In this document: positions 22,405 through 35,040 of the stretch, one piece after another | Layout: each line of letters opens with the position of its first letter | Numbering within the stretch: position 1 is the first letter of the stretch | Assembly: GCA_013400155.1 (NCBI GenBank) | Contig: VXBM01000008.1 | Location: 2,739,537-2,803,536 of the forward strand | Direction of reading: 5' to 3' | Length of the DNA: 64,000 nucleotides | Origin: Helopsaltes ochotensis | Taxonomy: Eukaryota; Chordata; Aves; Passeriformes; Locustellidae | Position numbers and translations under genes: made by a program | The notes under the pieces: model-generated | Told to the model about the DNA's origin: nothing | The model's input: only the letters and a program-made list of their open reading frames with translations | Databases searched by the model: none

Positions 22405-25400
22405 AAATATTTGGATTACACAATGAGGCTTCCTAAGTAGTATCTGCCTGTTGTGACAATATGTCTAGGCAGAGAAACGAGGTAGCACTGAAATGAATTG
22501 AATTCCTGTTTCATGAAAAGGCACTGGTTTATAATTAAGCATCCATCTTCTTTCTAAACTATTTTTTCCTAAGCCAGGTTATTTGCTCAATTTCTAGACA
22601 TACACAAAAAATAAAAACCAAATTTCTCTCCAATTACATAGATACACTAAAAGCAATTTCTCACAGCACAATTATTAAAAAATATTTCATTCAATTTTGC
22701 CTGCTCTAATTTTTTTGCAGTTGTAATAACTAATGTACCTTTTTCATGCAAATACAGTATCAAATATGAACATTTCAGAAAGAAAAGCTTAAGAAACTAT
22801 AACAGTGAAGGCAAGACATTTAAAAAGTGAAAATAAATCGTTCCTCATTAGCTTTGATTACTTCAAACACTTGGCTATGCTTTATAGTTTGTATAAATTA
22901 CCTTATTCTTTGAGGCAATTTTCAGTCAATCCAGTCCTAGTTAGAATAACAGTGTATCAAGGCAGCTTGTCAGTTAGACCCTTCTCCTTCACATATCCTG
23001 AAATATTGATCCTTCAAAGAAAATACAAAGGACTGTTCACTCAACTCTCAAGCAACACCTGCAGGTGATACAGCCATATTAGCACAATACTGTTTTGGAT
23101 TTCCGCACATGAAGAATGAAAAATTGCTATAAATCAACATTAAAGGCCAGAATTATTTTCTCAGACATGCTAATTTGAATTCAGAGAGATGCTGTTGTCC
23201 CAGCATTTTTAATTTTACATTAAATTGCCTTACTACTTATACACCAAAGAAATTGTAATATAACTAAAACCCGAAAGTATTCTTTAATCTTTAATATATA
23301 ATTAAATTTTGTTGGTTTTTCAATTTATCCAGAGATATAGTACCATTTAAAACTGTGCTTTGTTGTATTCATTTTAATCAAATGTTATTTTAATTGGGTC
23401 TGTAAGGACATGTAGAAACTACTGCACCATAGGGAAGAAAGTAATTTTTGATCTTCTGTTCTTACATCTCTGAAACCTGCCTGGTTTTCAGTCTCACCTT
23501 TAACTTCCCTTCAGGCATTATTCCCTAGGGTTCCACAGCTTCAATTTCCAATTCAGATTTGCTCAAAAGAAAAACATATCTCAAAGCAGGACTTCTGGAA
23601 ATCAAGACACATGAAAATGGGGATGTCTTACTTTATTTTCCATATGGTCTGTGGGAATAAGTTGAAACCTAAGGAAGGGCTCCTGGGAAATGCTTCCCAG
23701 ACCACAAGGACATGACAGAAACGAAAAGGCAACTCTACCCACCAGATAGGTTCCTGATGTTTATGAAGGTGCCTCCGTGTGAGCACACTACAGAACTGGA
23801 GGGCCTCCTTCCAAAAAGGAGCAAGAAATCAAGACAAGACCTTCCTTAGACAAGCAGTTGTGAATGTACTGCATCCCTCCCTCCCTCACCCTGACTTCTC
23901 CTAGGCAGCATTCCTTCTAGAAGACAGAAAGGGGCTGCCTTTCCTTCCTTCACAAAACCTGTAAGGTAGCCAGCACCACCAGACTGACAGAAAAGTCATT
24001 CTCCCTACAGCTGAGTGCAGCCATCTCCGAAGAAATGATGGGAAATAAAGCCCACCACGGGAAAAAAACCTTAATCAGACCCTGAGTAAGAACAGTCTAC
24101 CTCATATTGAAGAACAGGGTTTGAGACATGGCTTTTCTTACTGTCAGAACAATAAAATTCTAAATCAATAATACCCTCACACAGAAGTCAGTTACAATAG
24201 CTTAGACTGGCTGGCAAATCCAGGCTGCAAAATTAGGGCAGCCCCTCTCCTAGTCCTCCTTCCTTCCTTACAGGAACTTGACTCAAGCTGTTTCACTGCA
24301 ATGATTTGGTAAGTAGTTCATCAGTTTCTAGCCTAAACAACAAGTTAAATCCATAACTATATTCTACAATTCAATTAGGTTCAAATTTTCCAGGCAACAT
24401 TTAACTTGAAATTAAAAGCTTCCCTTCCTGCCAAAGTCAAATTTAAGTAGCAAAACAATATCCATCTCTAAATACATGAAAAAAATGTTTCTCATTCAGT
24501 ACATATAAAAAGTTCTAAGGATGGGGGGGTGGGGAATGAGTTCAGATTTGTTACATTTGAGGGTTTGGTTGGGGTTTTCATTGTTTTCTTGAGATTTTGC
24601 ACTGAGTTTTATACAGAATTGGATCAGATTTGTGAAAGGGGTTATATCACATTGGTTGCCTGTGCAGCAGACACTAGTCACAACGCGCAAAGAAACCCTT
24701 GCAGGATTCCTCTTCCGAGAGGAAAAAGCAGAAAACAGGCATCAACCCATGTAGGGGTTTTCAGCAGGACATAGGAATACTTCTCCTATAAATTTGAATA
24801 GCAGAGAGAGGAAAAAATCTGTGTCTCCTTTAAGATTCATATCTTAAAGTGTTCTGGTTTTCTCACATTTGAAATGCCAGTGGAACACAAAGGTAACCAG
24901 GTTTTTTGTACCCCTTATCATTGTTTTAAAAATGTGTACAAGTTTTCACAGGGATCCCTGCATTCATACTCACGTCTCATTTTTAACTTCATAACTTGTT
25001 CTGTAACAGGAGCTGATTTCTTTAAAAAGGAGTTGCCTGGAAGCATTGTCAATGAAATCATGCAGAAAGTAAAGATGAAATAAGATCTTTTCTCACTCTT
25101 CTTTAATCTTGATAGTGAGTTCCCAGCATAAGGTTGGGTCCAACAGATTAAATGCATTTTCACATATAATACTTGCTGCTGGGTAGTTGCCAGGTAAGAT
25201 AATAAATTTTTGCTTAATTAAACTACATTCCTTTTTTTCCACAGCTGATAATCTTGGCTATTTTCAATACTGCAAGATGTATTCACATCAGTACAGGCTG
25301 GAAAAAGTACGATATATCTTTTGTTTAATGTCAAAAACCAGTATTTCCAGACATAAAATCAAGATTGGCATGACCAAGACTCTCTGAACTTCACACATAA

Positions 25401-25737
25401 GCTTTCTCACATATTTAATCAGAGAAAATTTACCTAAGTCATTATGCTGGTTTGGCAGAGATATTGAATGTCATGGGGAAAACAGAGGAAGGAAAAGCTC
25501 AAATACTTAAAATGGACAGAAGTGTAGTTAAACTATTGTTTTAACAAAATGAACCACTTCAATGTATTTGAGTCAAGACACCTGCACCAAAAAAAGCCTC
25601 CAGTAAAATCTGAGTTCAGAAAACAAATACAACTAAACCTGAACGAACTTGACTGTTGGGTCAACAAATGAACTTATCAATACAACTGGTATAAAAGTAC
25701 TAAGGGCCAGATTAGAAAAGTAGCTTCCCCTTTATTT

Positions 25738-25742
25738 GCCAG
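25738..25742 (+). repeat. Target site duplication, left copy
   Basis: GCCAG immediately precedes the TG of the solo LTR. The same five bases follow its terminal CA. Confidence 0.85.
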
Positions 25743-26523
25743 TGTTGGGGGTTGGATTTGTTTTTCCTTTTTGTGGAATTTTCTTTCCCCACTCAAGTTG
25801 CTAAGAGGCTGATTGCTGGATACTTGTGGGTGCTTTGTTTCGGTACTTGACTAAAACAAAAGGAGAAGACACCACGATGGTTTTGAAGCAGGTAAAGAAC
25901 GAGGCTGGGGGCAGTTTTGTTCTCTTTGGTCCCAGTGTCGAAGAGGAGAGGATGACCAGGCTGCCGCTGTGCTGCAGAAGGCGTTCGTTGCTATCGAGTC
26001 CAGTCTTAAGAAACCTGCCATCGTCTCCTCGTGTGCCCGGGAATTCTGAGCTCGCCTTCTCCGCCCTGCTGGAGCTGGGCCGGCCCTGTCCCGCCACCGC
26101 TGCTTCTTCGACAATGCTTTGTGCTTTGGGGATTTTTCCATCACATTGTGCTCAGCCAGGACATCCCTGCTCCTTCAGCTGCCATCAGAGAGCGCTTCTG
26201 ATCTCACCACAGGCCGGGAGTTCCCCACCGTTTCAGCCTGGTGCTCTCGGAGCCCTGGCACCTGACTGCCCAGGACTCTGAAGCAAAACCTCTTAAGGTC
26301 TTTGGGTCTGTCTTACTGTTAATGTTGTAGTAGTTGTTATTTGCTTGTTCTGCCTTGCTATACATACTAGTAAAAGAACTGTTATTCCTAACCCCATACC
26401 TCTGCCTGAAAAGCCCGTTTAATTTCCTAAATTATAATAATTTAGAGGGAGGGGATTCGAATTCTCCATGCCAAAGGGAGGTCCTGCCCTCCCTAGCAGA
26501 TACCTGTCTTTCAAACCAAGACA
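25743..26523 (+). mobile_element. Solo LTR of an endogenous retrovirus, ERVL-type
   Basis: This 781-bp element starts TGTTGGGGGTT and ends AAACCAAGACA, with the canonical TG...CA termini. Perfect 5-bp target duplications (GCCAG) flank it on both sides. The 3' part (TAGTAAAAGAACTGTTATTCC, a block ending AGAGGGAGGGGATTCG, GGAGGTCCTGCCCTCCC, CCTGTCTTTCAAACCAAGACA) resembles the LTRs of avian ERVL elements as I remember them, and 5-bp duplications fit that class. It is GC-richer than its surroundings and contains several CpGs. No internal retroviral sequence is present, so it arose by LTR-LTR recombination. It is antisense to NRCAM. Open frames of up to 151 codons inside it are not genes. The boundaries are firm; the family name is from memory. 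Confidence 0.85.
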
Positions 26524-26528
26524 GCCAG
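26524..26528 (+). repeat. Target site duplication, right copy
   Basis: GCCAG directly after the terminal CA of the solo LTR, identical to the left copy. Confidence 0.85.
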
Positions 26529-28584
26529 CAATCACTGTAACCTCTTGATCATTAGAAGATACTTTTCAGTATTTAAATCTTCCATATACCCTAAACAACT
26601 GCAGGTATGAAAAAAGGTAGGTTCACAGAGACTAGAATGACTTTTCTTCTTTGGCTTGCCGGGTGGAGTCACAGAATTATGTAGGGAAATTATTTCCACA
26701 AATTAAAATAGAACCTCTGTGTGTGTGAAGGGTGGAATTAGGGCCATCCACTCACTGGCTATACTCCCTTATTTTTGCAAGAACAGACCTTAGTGTTCTT
26801 CCCAACATTCCCTTTCACTTAAATGAAAAAGGGTGTATTTTCCCACTAGACTTGCTCTGATCTAAAGAGAAGTAGCTGTCAAGAAGATATGGAGAGGTGC
26901 AGAGCTCTTCATTTCCTCACTGCAAGCTCCTGCCCTCTCCCCTCACATTTAAGAATTGTAGCATCCCCAGTAAGCTACATCAGTTCATTGATCCAACAGA
27001 AAACAAACCTCTGCAAGGAAAGATTAGGTTTTGACATGACAGAGATTTCCTCAAAGGAAGTACCGCTTTTGGATGACAGCCTGAAATTAAACAAGGTAAA
27101 ACAGCATGTGAAACTGTATCCCCAGCCTAAGTCTTCATGGATCTGAGTGAGGTGAACGTAATACTGAAGTATTCCCATCACTCTACGCTGACTCTGTTTC
27201 TCCCTACTGAAGCATTGGCAAGGAACATTCTGCAAAGCCAAGGACAATTCCTTCTGAAGTAGAGTCAAACATCTGAAAATAGGTATGTAATATTAATTTT
27301 ACAAAATCAAGTAAATATCCTAGTATATGAATAGCAAGTCAGCAACATCCACTGATTTTTCAAATCACTACCAAGTACATAAAAGTTAAAATATGTTCCT
27401 CAAAGACAGTCCTCCCAAACAGAATTTCTTTGCTATGGCAAGAACTTCTCAGATTTGCAGACTTACTGTTTTTCCCAAGGAATTCTGTCACAGTCTTCAA
27501 ATTTTGTTTATGCTTGGCTTTTTCATTCATCATTAATCAGCCATCCAGTCTTTTGAACAGCTGATTATTCTGAATGACTTCCATTCAGACATTCTTTTCC
27601 ATGACCTTCAGCAAGGACACAGTTTCTCCATGTGTCTGTGATTCCCAGCCATACTTTCTTTTTAAACTACTTTCTCCTATAGCACCCCATTTCCTTCCAG
27701 ATTGTAAAATTTTCACATTTAAATACATTCAACTGCTGGATGCCATAAACAACCCTACAGTACTCCTAACATTAAAAATCCTGCACTAAAATTTCTGCCT
27801 CATAGGAAATTGACTTCAGATGTAAGAATCTGAAGCTACTTAAAAAGAACATTAACTAGGACTGAGTTCTACTTAATTTATATCACTTCACATGCATAAA
27901 AATTGTACTATCCTCAGCAGAATTTCTTCTAACACACACAGGGAAGAAGAGAACAGACTTGGATCTCCTGCCCTCACATACTTCCTATGACATGTCTGTA
28001 TCACAAGAGCAGAACAGCCTGTAAACTCCATACTGATTTTTCTCTCACCATGTCTCAGACATGTTTCATAAGATGACAGATGCATTCATAAATTTTACTG
28101 TACATTTTTATTTTAAAAAAAATGACACTTTATTTTTCCCATCTTTATGATTCAAAGCATGTCCTTGTATTTCTTTCTAATGAGTTGCAGCATTACTCCT
28201 AGTGTAGGCTGTTAGATATGTGAATTTTTATTTCTGAAGAGAAGCAATATATTCTTCAAACTCCATAAGTCATGTACAAAGGAATGTCAAACCTTTATTG
28301 GATTTCCCTGACTGAGTTTTATATCCACCAAGCTTTTAAATCATACTTGAATAAATTAGTGTATTTGGTTTGTCCAGAATAAAATAATTCAAGAAAGTGT
28401 AGGCAACTACCATACACCAATCTATGCAGTTTCCTGCAAAATAATTTTAACACAGTATCATCCTTCACATATATTTAACAGGATGCATTTTATAAATAGC
28501 ATAAATTTTGTATCTGAAGGCTTTTATTTCTAAAGATAGGAAAACTATGACTAAGGCACTCTAGATCATATTTGAGAAGCTGTG
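26529..28584 (-). other. NRCAM 5' intron, fourth segment
   Basis: Non-coding sequence between the solo LTR and the next CR1. Nothing was recognised in it. Confidence 0.55.
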
Positions 28585-29925
28585 GCTGTCAGGTAAAGTT
28601 CTGGAAAGGAGGAAATATAACCTTCATTTTTACAAAAGGAAACAAAGGAAAACCTAGGGAAGCACAGGCCCATCAGTCTCACCTCAGTGCTTGGCGAGAT
28701 CATGGACAGCAGAATCTCCAGCAAACAATATTATGACACATGAATGGTAAGGAGGTGATTGGTGACAGTCAACATGGTTTCACCAAGAGCAAACCATGCC
28801 TGACAAACAAGAGCATGAATGGATAAGGGAAGAGCTACTGACATCATCTCCTTGGATTTGTGTGAAGCATTTGACACTGTCCTGTATGACATCCTCATCC
28901 CTAAACTGGAGATAAATGGACTTGATGGATGGACCACTCAGCGGGTAAAAAATTGACTGGATGGTCACATTCAGAGAGTTGTGGTCAATGACTCAGTATC
29001 CACGTGCAGACCAGTGCCAAGTGGTGTTCCTCAGGGGTCAGTGCTGGGACCGGCGCTGTGTCACATCTCTGGCCGTGACACGGACACCGCCATCGAGGGC
29101 ACCTCAGCAGGTTTGCTGACGACACCAAGCTGTGTGCTGTGGGCAGCGTGCTGGAGGGAAGGGATGACACCCAGAGGGACCCTCAGGCTTGAGGGGTGGC
29201 TCTGTGCAAACCTCATGAAGTTCAACAAGGCCAAGTGCCAGGTCCTGGGTCAGGGCAATCCCAAGCCAAGCACAAGCACAGGCTGGGCAGAGAATGGACA
29301 GAGAGCAGGCCTGAAGAGATGGTCTTGGATGTGTTGAGAAGCTCAAAATGACCTGGCAATAGGCACTTGCAGCCCAGAAAGCCAAACGTGTCCTGGGCTG
29401 CTTGAAAGCAGTGTGAACAGGAGGGCATGAGAAGTGATTAGCCCCCATTACTCTGCCCTCATGAAACCTGCATGCAGGTTTGTGGTCCCCAACACAAGAA
29501 AGATGTGTACCTGTTGGAACAAGTCCAGAGGGGGATCACAAAGATGATCAGAGGGCTGGAGCACCTTTCCTATGAAGACAGGCTGAGAGAATTGGGGTTG
29601 TTCAACCTGAAGAAGAGGAGGCTCTCCTGAAGAAGAAGGGGAGACTTTACAAGTGCCCCCAAAGGGGCCTAAAAGAAAGCTGGAGAGGGACTCCACAAGG
29701 GCAAGTAGTGACAGGACAAAGGGGAGTGACTTTAAACTGAAAGAGGGTAGGTTTATCTTGGATATTAGGAAGTTATTCTTTACTGTGAAGATGGTGAAAC
29801 ACTGGAACAGGTTGTCCTATCCCTTAAGTGCTCAGGGAGAGGCAGGATGGGACTTTGAGCAACCTGGGTCAGTGTAAAGTGTCCCTGCCCATGGTCCTTT
29901 CCAACCCAAACCATTCTATTTTCCT
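28585..29925 (+). mobile_element. CR1 LINE, 5'-truncated, with RT catalytic motif still readable
   Basis: The element starts in the upstream part of the CR1 reverse transcriptase domain (GTCAGGTAAAGTTCTGGAAA, then ACAGGCCCATCAGTCTCACC). It continues through blocks encoding CEAFDTV near 28862 and [13 protein letters not shown] near 29020, the catalytic F-A-D-D-T at 29112-29126, and LMKFNKAKCQVLG. It then runs into the 3' end CCTTTCCAACCCAAACCATTC. Stops, frameshifts and small deletions break the frame, so it is inactive. It is about 1.34 kb against several kilobases for a full CR1, and is antisense to NRCAM. Sequence blocks differ from the 19.4-20.7 kb copy, so it belongs to another CR1 subfamily. 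Confidence 0.93.
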
Positions 29926-29989
29926 ATAAAAATTATGGGGCACATAAGGGTTAAAGTTACTAACATTACATACTTATAGAATTAATAAT

Positions 29990-30033
29990 ATGTGTGTGTA
30001 TGTGTATATATATATATACATACACACACACAC
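29990..30033. repeat. Compound (TG)n(TA)n(CA)n microsatellite
   Basis: A TG run passes through TATGTGTATA into a TA run and then a CA run. This makes the tract nearly self-complementary about its centre and able to form a hairpin or Z-DNA. Confidence 0.92.
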
Positions 30034-32499
30034 GAAAATAATATTTAGTTTGTCGAGTAACATAATGAGAATTATGTTACAGGATGAATTTCTTTAAAAA
30101 ACCACCCTGATTGCAACTCCTGTGCTCACTGAATATTAAATACTTCTGGCACAACAGAGCTTTTCCATTTGCACACTAGTTTGCAAATTATATAACTGTT
30201 ACCCAATAGTCAAATCAGCTATTAAAAAGGAAAAAGAAAAATTATCTTTAAGGTATTAATGGAAAAGGGGTGCAAACACAAATCATTGTCAGAAAATTTG
30301 TTAGGTTAATAAAATATTTTGGAATGTGACGAAGAGGGAGAATTAACCCAACATTCTCCATTAGAACTCATTGACCTAATATCAGAATTTTAAATCTATT
30401 TTTGCCAAATAATCAGCTAAACTGTGTGCCATGTTAAAGAAAATCTCATAGGAGAATAAAGATTCGCAAAAGGTTCTGGCTACTAATTTCATTTCAACTC
30501 TTGGTATCCTTTTAGGAAGAAAAGAAATAAAAAAGGAACTTTTAAAACTCTGTCAATACAGTAAAAAAAGAAAAATACCGCTTTTGATATGAATGCTGGC
30601 TAAGAGGCATCCCATTGTGGTGGTTATTCCAAAAAGGAGATTTTAAAAGCACATTTAATTCATCTGTGAGAGTCCAATGTGAAATTCTTTCAAAAATTAA
30701 TCCAGTGCTATTTTTGTGCTCAAAGCTTTATGGTCTTTTCAGGCAGCACCCTGGTGTAGCAGCTCACTGCCTCCACTTTGTCCAGGCCACTGACACTTTC
30801 CAGACTCTGTTTAAGCTTTTCCCTCTCTTGCAGCACTGTCAGTGAGAACACACATGCCAGGTGTCATGTTTTCAGATCTGTAGGAATCCTTTTTTTGTTT
30901 GGAGGTTTCTCTGTGGAGAAATGTTTCTGAGTGGAAAAGCATTTAGCTCAGTTTGGCTCTGTCAAGACAAACTGCAGTAGCTAAGTCAGTCTATCAGCAA
31001 CAGGAAGCTTTATCTCATAATAATAAATAACCATTTATTTTGTTCTCTAAAGGTGGACAGATACTTCAAGCATAAAAGAAGTACCACTTGCATTACTAAC
31101 AATAATAGATGTCAATGGGCACAAGAACTTTTGCAGGAAGTTTTCTATGAAGCTAATTGTAGGTTTAAAGGTGCTGTACTCAGAAGTTCAAAATTAATCT
31201 ACACATGATCTTACTGACCACAGAATGCAATGAAAAGCATGTTAATCTTTCTTGATGAAAGAAAGCATATTTTTTGTACAGAGGTGCAGGCAGTGACAAT
31301 AAGTAGAGCCTTTCCTTTTGCCATTTGACAGAGTGCACTGCAGTAGGTAGACACAAAAGAGATTTTCTACTGTTCCCAGAGAGTCTTCCCATTCTTTTTT
31401 CTACACTATCGTGATTTCCTTTACAGGAATTATGAAACAAAAACATTTTGTGAGTAATTCATAGATTCAAATTTTTTTGTGTTTCGCCAGCAGAATATTC
31501 AATTTCTTCTGTCATCTTGCCACTAGATTAGGCCAGTAATTTCCTCACAAAACTCTAGTATAAATTTTAACACGAGAAGGATATATCTTTCAAAACAAAT
31601 TTCTCATTTTTAATTCACGTCTCCTTTGGTGGCATTTCAAAAACTAATGAATATACACACAGATGACTAGATGACAGATTTCAAAGAACTGTTATTGCTT
31701 TCTGTGGCTAAACATTTGACAGTTTTCTTGCAGAAATGTGCTTCCTGAATAACACTTCATAGAAATTCAACAAAAAGAATTTATACTCAAAAGCTGTAAA
31801 AGCCAAACCCACATGAACTGTAATTATTTTAGAAACTAAGTGGCCATCAACTTTTGTATATCCCAGTCTTTATTGTTTTGTTCTAGTACTCTACACTGTC
31901 ATTATCTTTTATTTCAGCAGTATTAAAAGGCTTTACAAACTGCTGATACTCAGTCATTTACTCTCTGGTGAAGCCAGAGAGCTTTATAATATTATCGGAC
32001 CACAACACATAGCAAAAGACACTTAGCTTCTGCAAAAGAGGGCTCCTGATGCCAGACAGATTACATTATTGAGCTGTTACAGTACTCAGATCTGCTAATT
32101 TTTAGAAGGTCCACGAGAGTTCATGAATCCCAAAACAAAACAAAAAGCCTCTGTGGAATAAACATGAGATTATGTTTTCCTCAGCATGCATTATTTAACA
32201 ATGTTTCTGCTTTGGATTCCACAAATCCCATATAGATCAACCATTTAATAAAAGCCTGACCGTGTAGATGCTCCACAGATGCTTTTGCAGTGTAACAGTT
32301 TTTCTATCTCACAGAAAACTTACAAGGGTTGCAAGAAAAGGCACAACTGGAGAATTTTCATATCACAAATATTACACTTCACCTTTTACAACAGAGAATG
32401 CAATCCCTGGTGTTTAATTAGAAGTCTGAAATCACCTGCTACTTTGTACTACTCTAATACTGATCCCAAGTGAACACAAAGTGATACTGTAAGCACTTT
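30034..32499 (-). other. NRCAM 5' intron, fifth segment
   Basis: AT-rich non-coding sequence in which I recognise no element. Confidence 0.55.
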
Positions 32500-33046
32500 T
32501 CCCCTCTGATGATAGTGCCCACACAGCTACATTATAGGGTCAGTGAGATTTTACCTCAGTTCTGTTGAAAGTTCAAGTCCTTCTTCCTGCCTCTGCCTAA
32601 CAAGTTTAAGGCCAGAACTTTTAGTTTTCTATCCTCAGAGGTACACGTGATAAGCCAGTTTAAGAGGAAAAGCAAAAGCCATACAAAGCACAAAATGGAA
32701 TTAATTCACTGCTCTGCAATGTTCAGCCATCCCCAGGAGGGCAGGGCCCATCATCATCCAAATATGCCCTCCCCTTCCTCCTCCTTCCCCATCATGAGCA
32801 TGATGTCATATGGAATCTCCCTTTGGTCAGCTGGGGTCACCTGTTCTGGCTGTGTCACCCCCCAGCCCTCCATGCATTTCCAGCTTCCTGGCAGTACAAG
32901 AAGCAGAAAAGGCCTTGGGTCTGTGTAAGCCCTGCTCAACAGTAACAAAAACATTATCATTACTGTATTCAGCACAAATCCAAAAGGCAGCCCCATACCA
33001 CCTCTGCGAAGAAAATGAACTCTATCCAAGCCAAAATCAGAACACA
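32500..33046 (-). mobile_element. Solo or partial LTR of an avian endogenous retrovirus
   Basis: Read on the minus strand this begins TGTGTTCTGATTTTGGC and continues with AGAGTTCATTTTCTTCGCAG, GGTATGGGGCTGCC, TTTGGATTTGTGCTGAA, GACCCCAGCTGACCAAAGGG, and later GGCTTTTGCTTTTCCTCTTA followed by AACTGG. These blocks, in this order, match a widespread avian LTR that I know as starting TGTGCTGGTTTTGGC. The 5' boundary (33046) is clear. The far boundary is vague because the U5 end is degraded and no target duplication is visible. No internal viral sequence is attached. It lies in the sense orientation relative to NRCAM. No TATA box is visible in its promoter-like part. Confidence 0.7.
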
Positions 33047-34462
33047 ATGTGTCACAGAAAGCTCTCCATATCCTGTCACAGCCACTCTCCTTTCAAATTA
33101 ATTATGCCAGAAAAGGCATAGTCATCTTTGTATGGCTATTCCTACTTGTGTAGACTAGTACAGATGAAATGAGCTCTACAAAATCAACTTGAGAAGTAAT
33201 TTAAATATTCTGAACCTAATTCCATCAATTTTCATATACCACTAGGAATGCAACCTCACCACAGACACCCAAAGGTAATGAATTACACCCTAATGTAGCA
33301 ATGTCAATAGGAATTCTATCGCTAAGTTCCAATAGACACGAATGCATCCAAAACAAATAAGGTTATCACCTGGATGAGTACAAGTAACAAAGGAGCTACA
33401 TAACCTGGTACAAAATGGGTTCCTCTTGGAGACAAAATGGAAGGTGTGCTGAACCAACGTGATTTTAATTCAGGAGTGGAGTACAGGTCAAGTAATCAGC
33501 TTTCCTGAGGTCTGTGAGAAGAAAGCAAGGTGCTAGAGTGCCTGAGAGCAAAGGGGCTGTGCTAACCATATCTCACGGGCTTCATGGAGAAGCCACTGTC
33601 AGACACAACATGTCACAGGCAGTCATTGCACCAAACAGACAAGGATGGTAACCGCACGTGTAACAGGGACAGATAAGTGCTGACACCTGTCAAGGTACAG
33701 TGCACACACAACATATTGCCCTACAGTCTGTTTGGGTCTGAAGCCTGTGTTCTTTGTAACCTTTCTCTCACAGGCTCATTTCTTGTACAACACCTCTTCT
33801 TGAAGCTCTCCTGAAGGCAAGACGTACAGCAGAGGCCTCCACTGAACAACAGGTGTAGGAGAAGAGCTGAACCTTTACAAGAGAAGATGTGCTACTGCAG
33901 CGGCAAGAGCAATCAGGAACATTTGCTGCTACAATCTGCAACTCAGTGTTCACATATTTGTTTATCTGTACTTTCGCAAGGAAGAAAACCTTGTTCTTCA
34001 CTGGTGAGGTCATTCAGAGCTGGACCCTATGGAACTCAGGGATATGTAATAACTTGACAATGAACAAGCTGAGAAGATGAAATACTGTATACATGAGACA
34101 CAAGATCCTACTTGAAGACCTTGGACAAAACCCAGAAACAACAGACAGAGGTTTTCAAGCATGGAACACCATAAGAAGAGTAATTCACATTGTTGGTTTG
34201 GGCATCTATGTCTGCTATTATATTGAACACAAAAGACATATTTTTGCATAGTATTCAAACAGCTAGATATCTCAGTGAGGAAATACCTACCTAGACAAAG
34301 GCCCAAAATGGAAGTTTTAAAACTCTTTCTCCTGAGTTTAAAGTACTATTGTCTCAGCATAAAACCAGAAAAGAGAGTTGCAAACCTTTTATGCAGTGAT
34401 GAGAACATAGTGACTTTGAATATGGAAAAGGGATGCAAAAACACTTTGCACATTAGTGTGGT
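33047..34462 (-). other. NRCAM 5' intron, sixth segment
   Basis: Non-coding sequence with nothing recognised. The part from about 33400 to 33900 is less AT-rich but shows no coherent frame. Confidence 0.55.
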
Positions 34463-34650
34463 AGAATCACATAATCATAGAATATGCTGAGTTGGAAAGG
34501 ACTCATTAGGATCATCAAGTCCAACTCCTGGCCATGCACAGAACTGTCCCAAGAATCTCACAATGTGCCTGGAAGTGTTGTTTAAATGTTCCTTGAACTC
34601 TGACAGGCTGGTGCTGTACCACCTCCCTAGGGAGCCTATTCTAGTGCTCA
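34463..34650 (-). mobile_element. CR1 LINE 3' fragment
   Basis: On the plus strand AGAATCACATAATCATAGAA is followed by TATGCTGAGTTGGAAAGGAC, ATCATCAAGTCCAACTCCTG and a block ending CTCCCTAGGGAGCC. This is the reverse complement of a CR1 3' terminus. The similarity fades after about 34650. The element is 5'-truncated, short and in sense orientation to NRCAM. Confidence 0.88.
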
Positions 34651-34789
34651 TATAGCTACAGAGTAGGAGGAAACCTGTATAGTAGGCCTTTAGCATTTCA
34701 TGTTTAGCTAGCAAAAGGCCCTAATCATGAGACTCTCAGATATTTCTACTACTCCATAAGCTAGGACTCAAGAAAACCTAACTGCTTGT

Positions 34790-35040
34790 AGGAAGTACAG
34801 CAAAGTAGTATTATAAGGAGTATAAGCAAAATAAGGAGTATATAAGGAGTATACTGTGTGTAAACCCCAGGTATGGTCTTGTGTAGGGCTGCCCTCTAAT
34901 AGGAACCTCTGATACGTCAGTTTCTGTTTTGTGGAAGCTGTTCCTGGTCTTTATGAGTGGTCTGTCCCACTTGCTGAAGAGCAGACTGGGTTACAATGTG
35001 CTTGTGAGAAGAATAAAACTAAGATTTCTCCTTGGACCTA
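34790..35040 (+). mobile_element. Possible LTR remnant
   Basis: A stretch directly beyond the broken CR1 carries a TATATAAGG box near 34839-34850 embedded in repeated ATAAGGAGTATA units. A polyadenylation-like AATAAAA lies near 35015, followed by CTAAGATTTCTCC. This order resembles U3-R-U5 of an LTR. Termini and target duplication were not found, so this is only a suggestion. Confidence 0.25.

Larger units (their letters stand above)
20663..25737 (-). other. NRCAM 5' intron, third segment
   Basis: AT-rich non-coding sequence. It holds a 21-bp tandem duplication at about 21083-21124 and a (TA)n microsatellite at 22371-22404. No exon or transposon was recognised. Confidence 0.55.

Noticed and set aside
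25826..26281. 151-codon open frame
   Set aside because: Lies wholly inside the solo LTR; GC-rich LTR sequence has few stops by composition.
26450..26465. GATTCGAATTC resembling the T-arm B box of a tRNA gene
   Set aside because: No A box or cloverleaf upstream, and the site is internal to the LTR.
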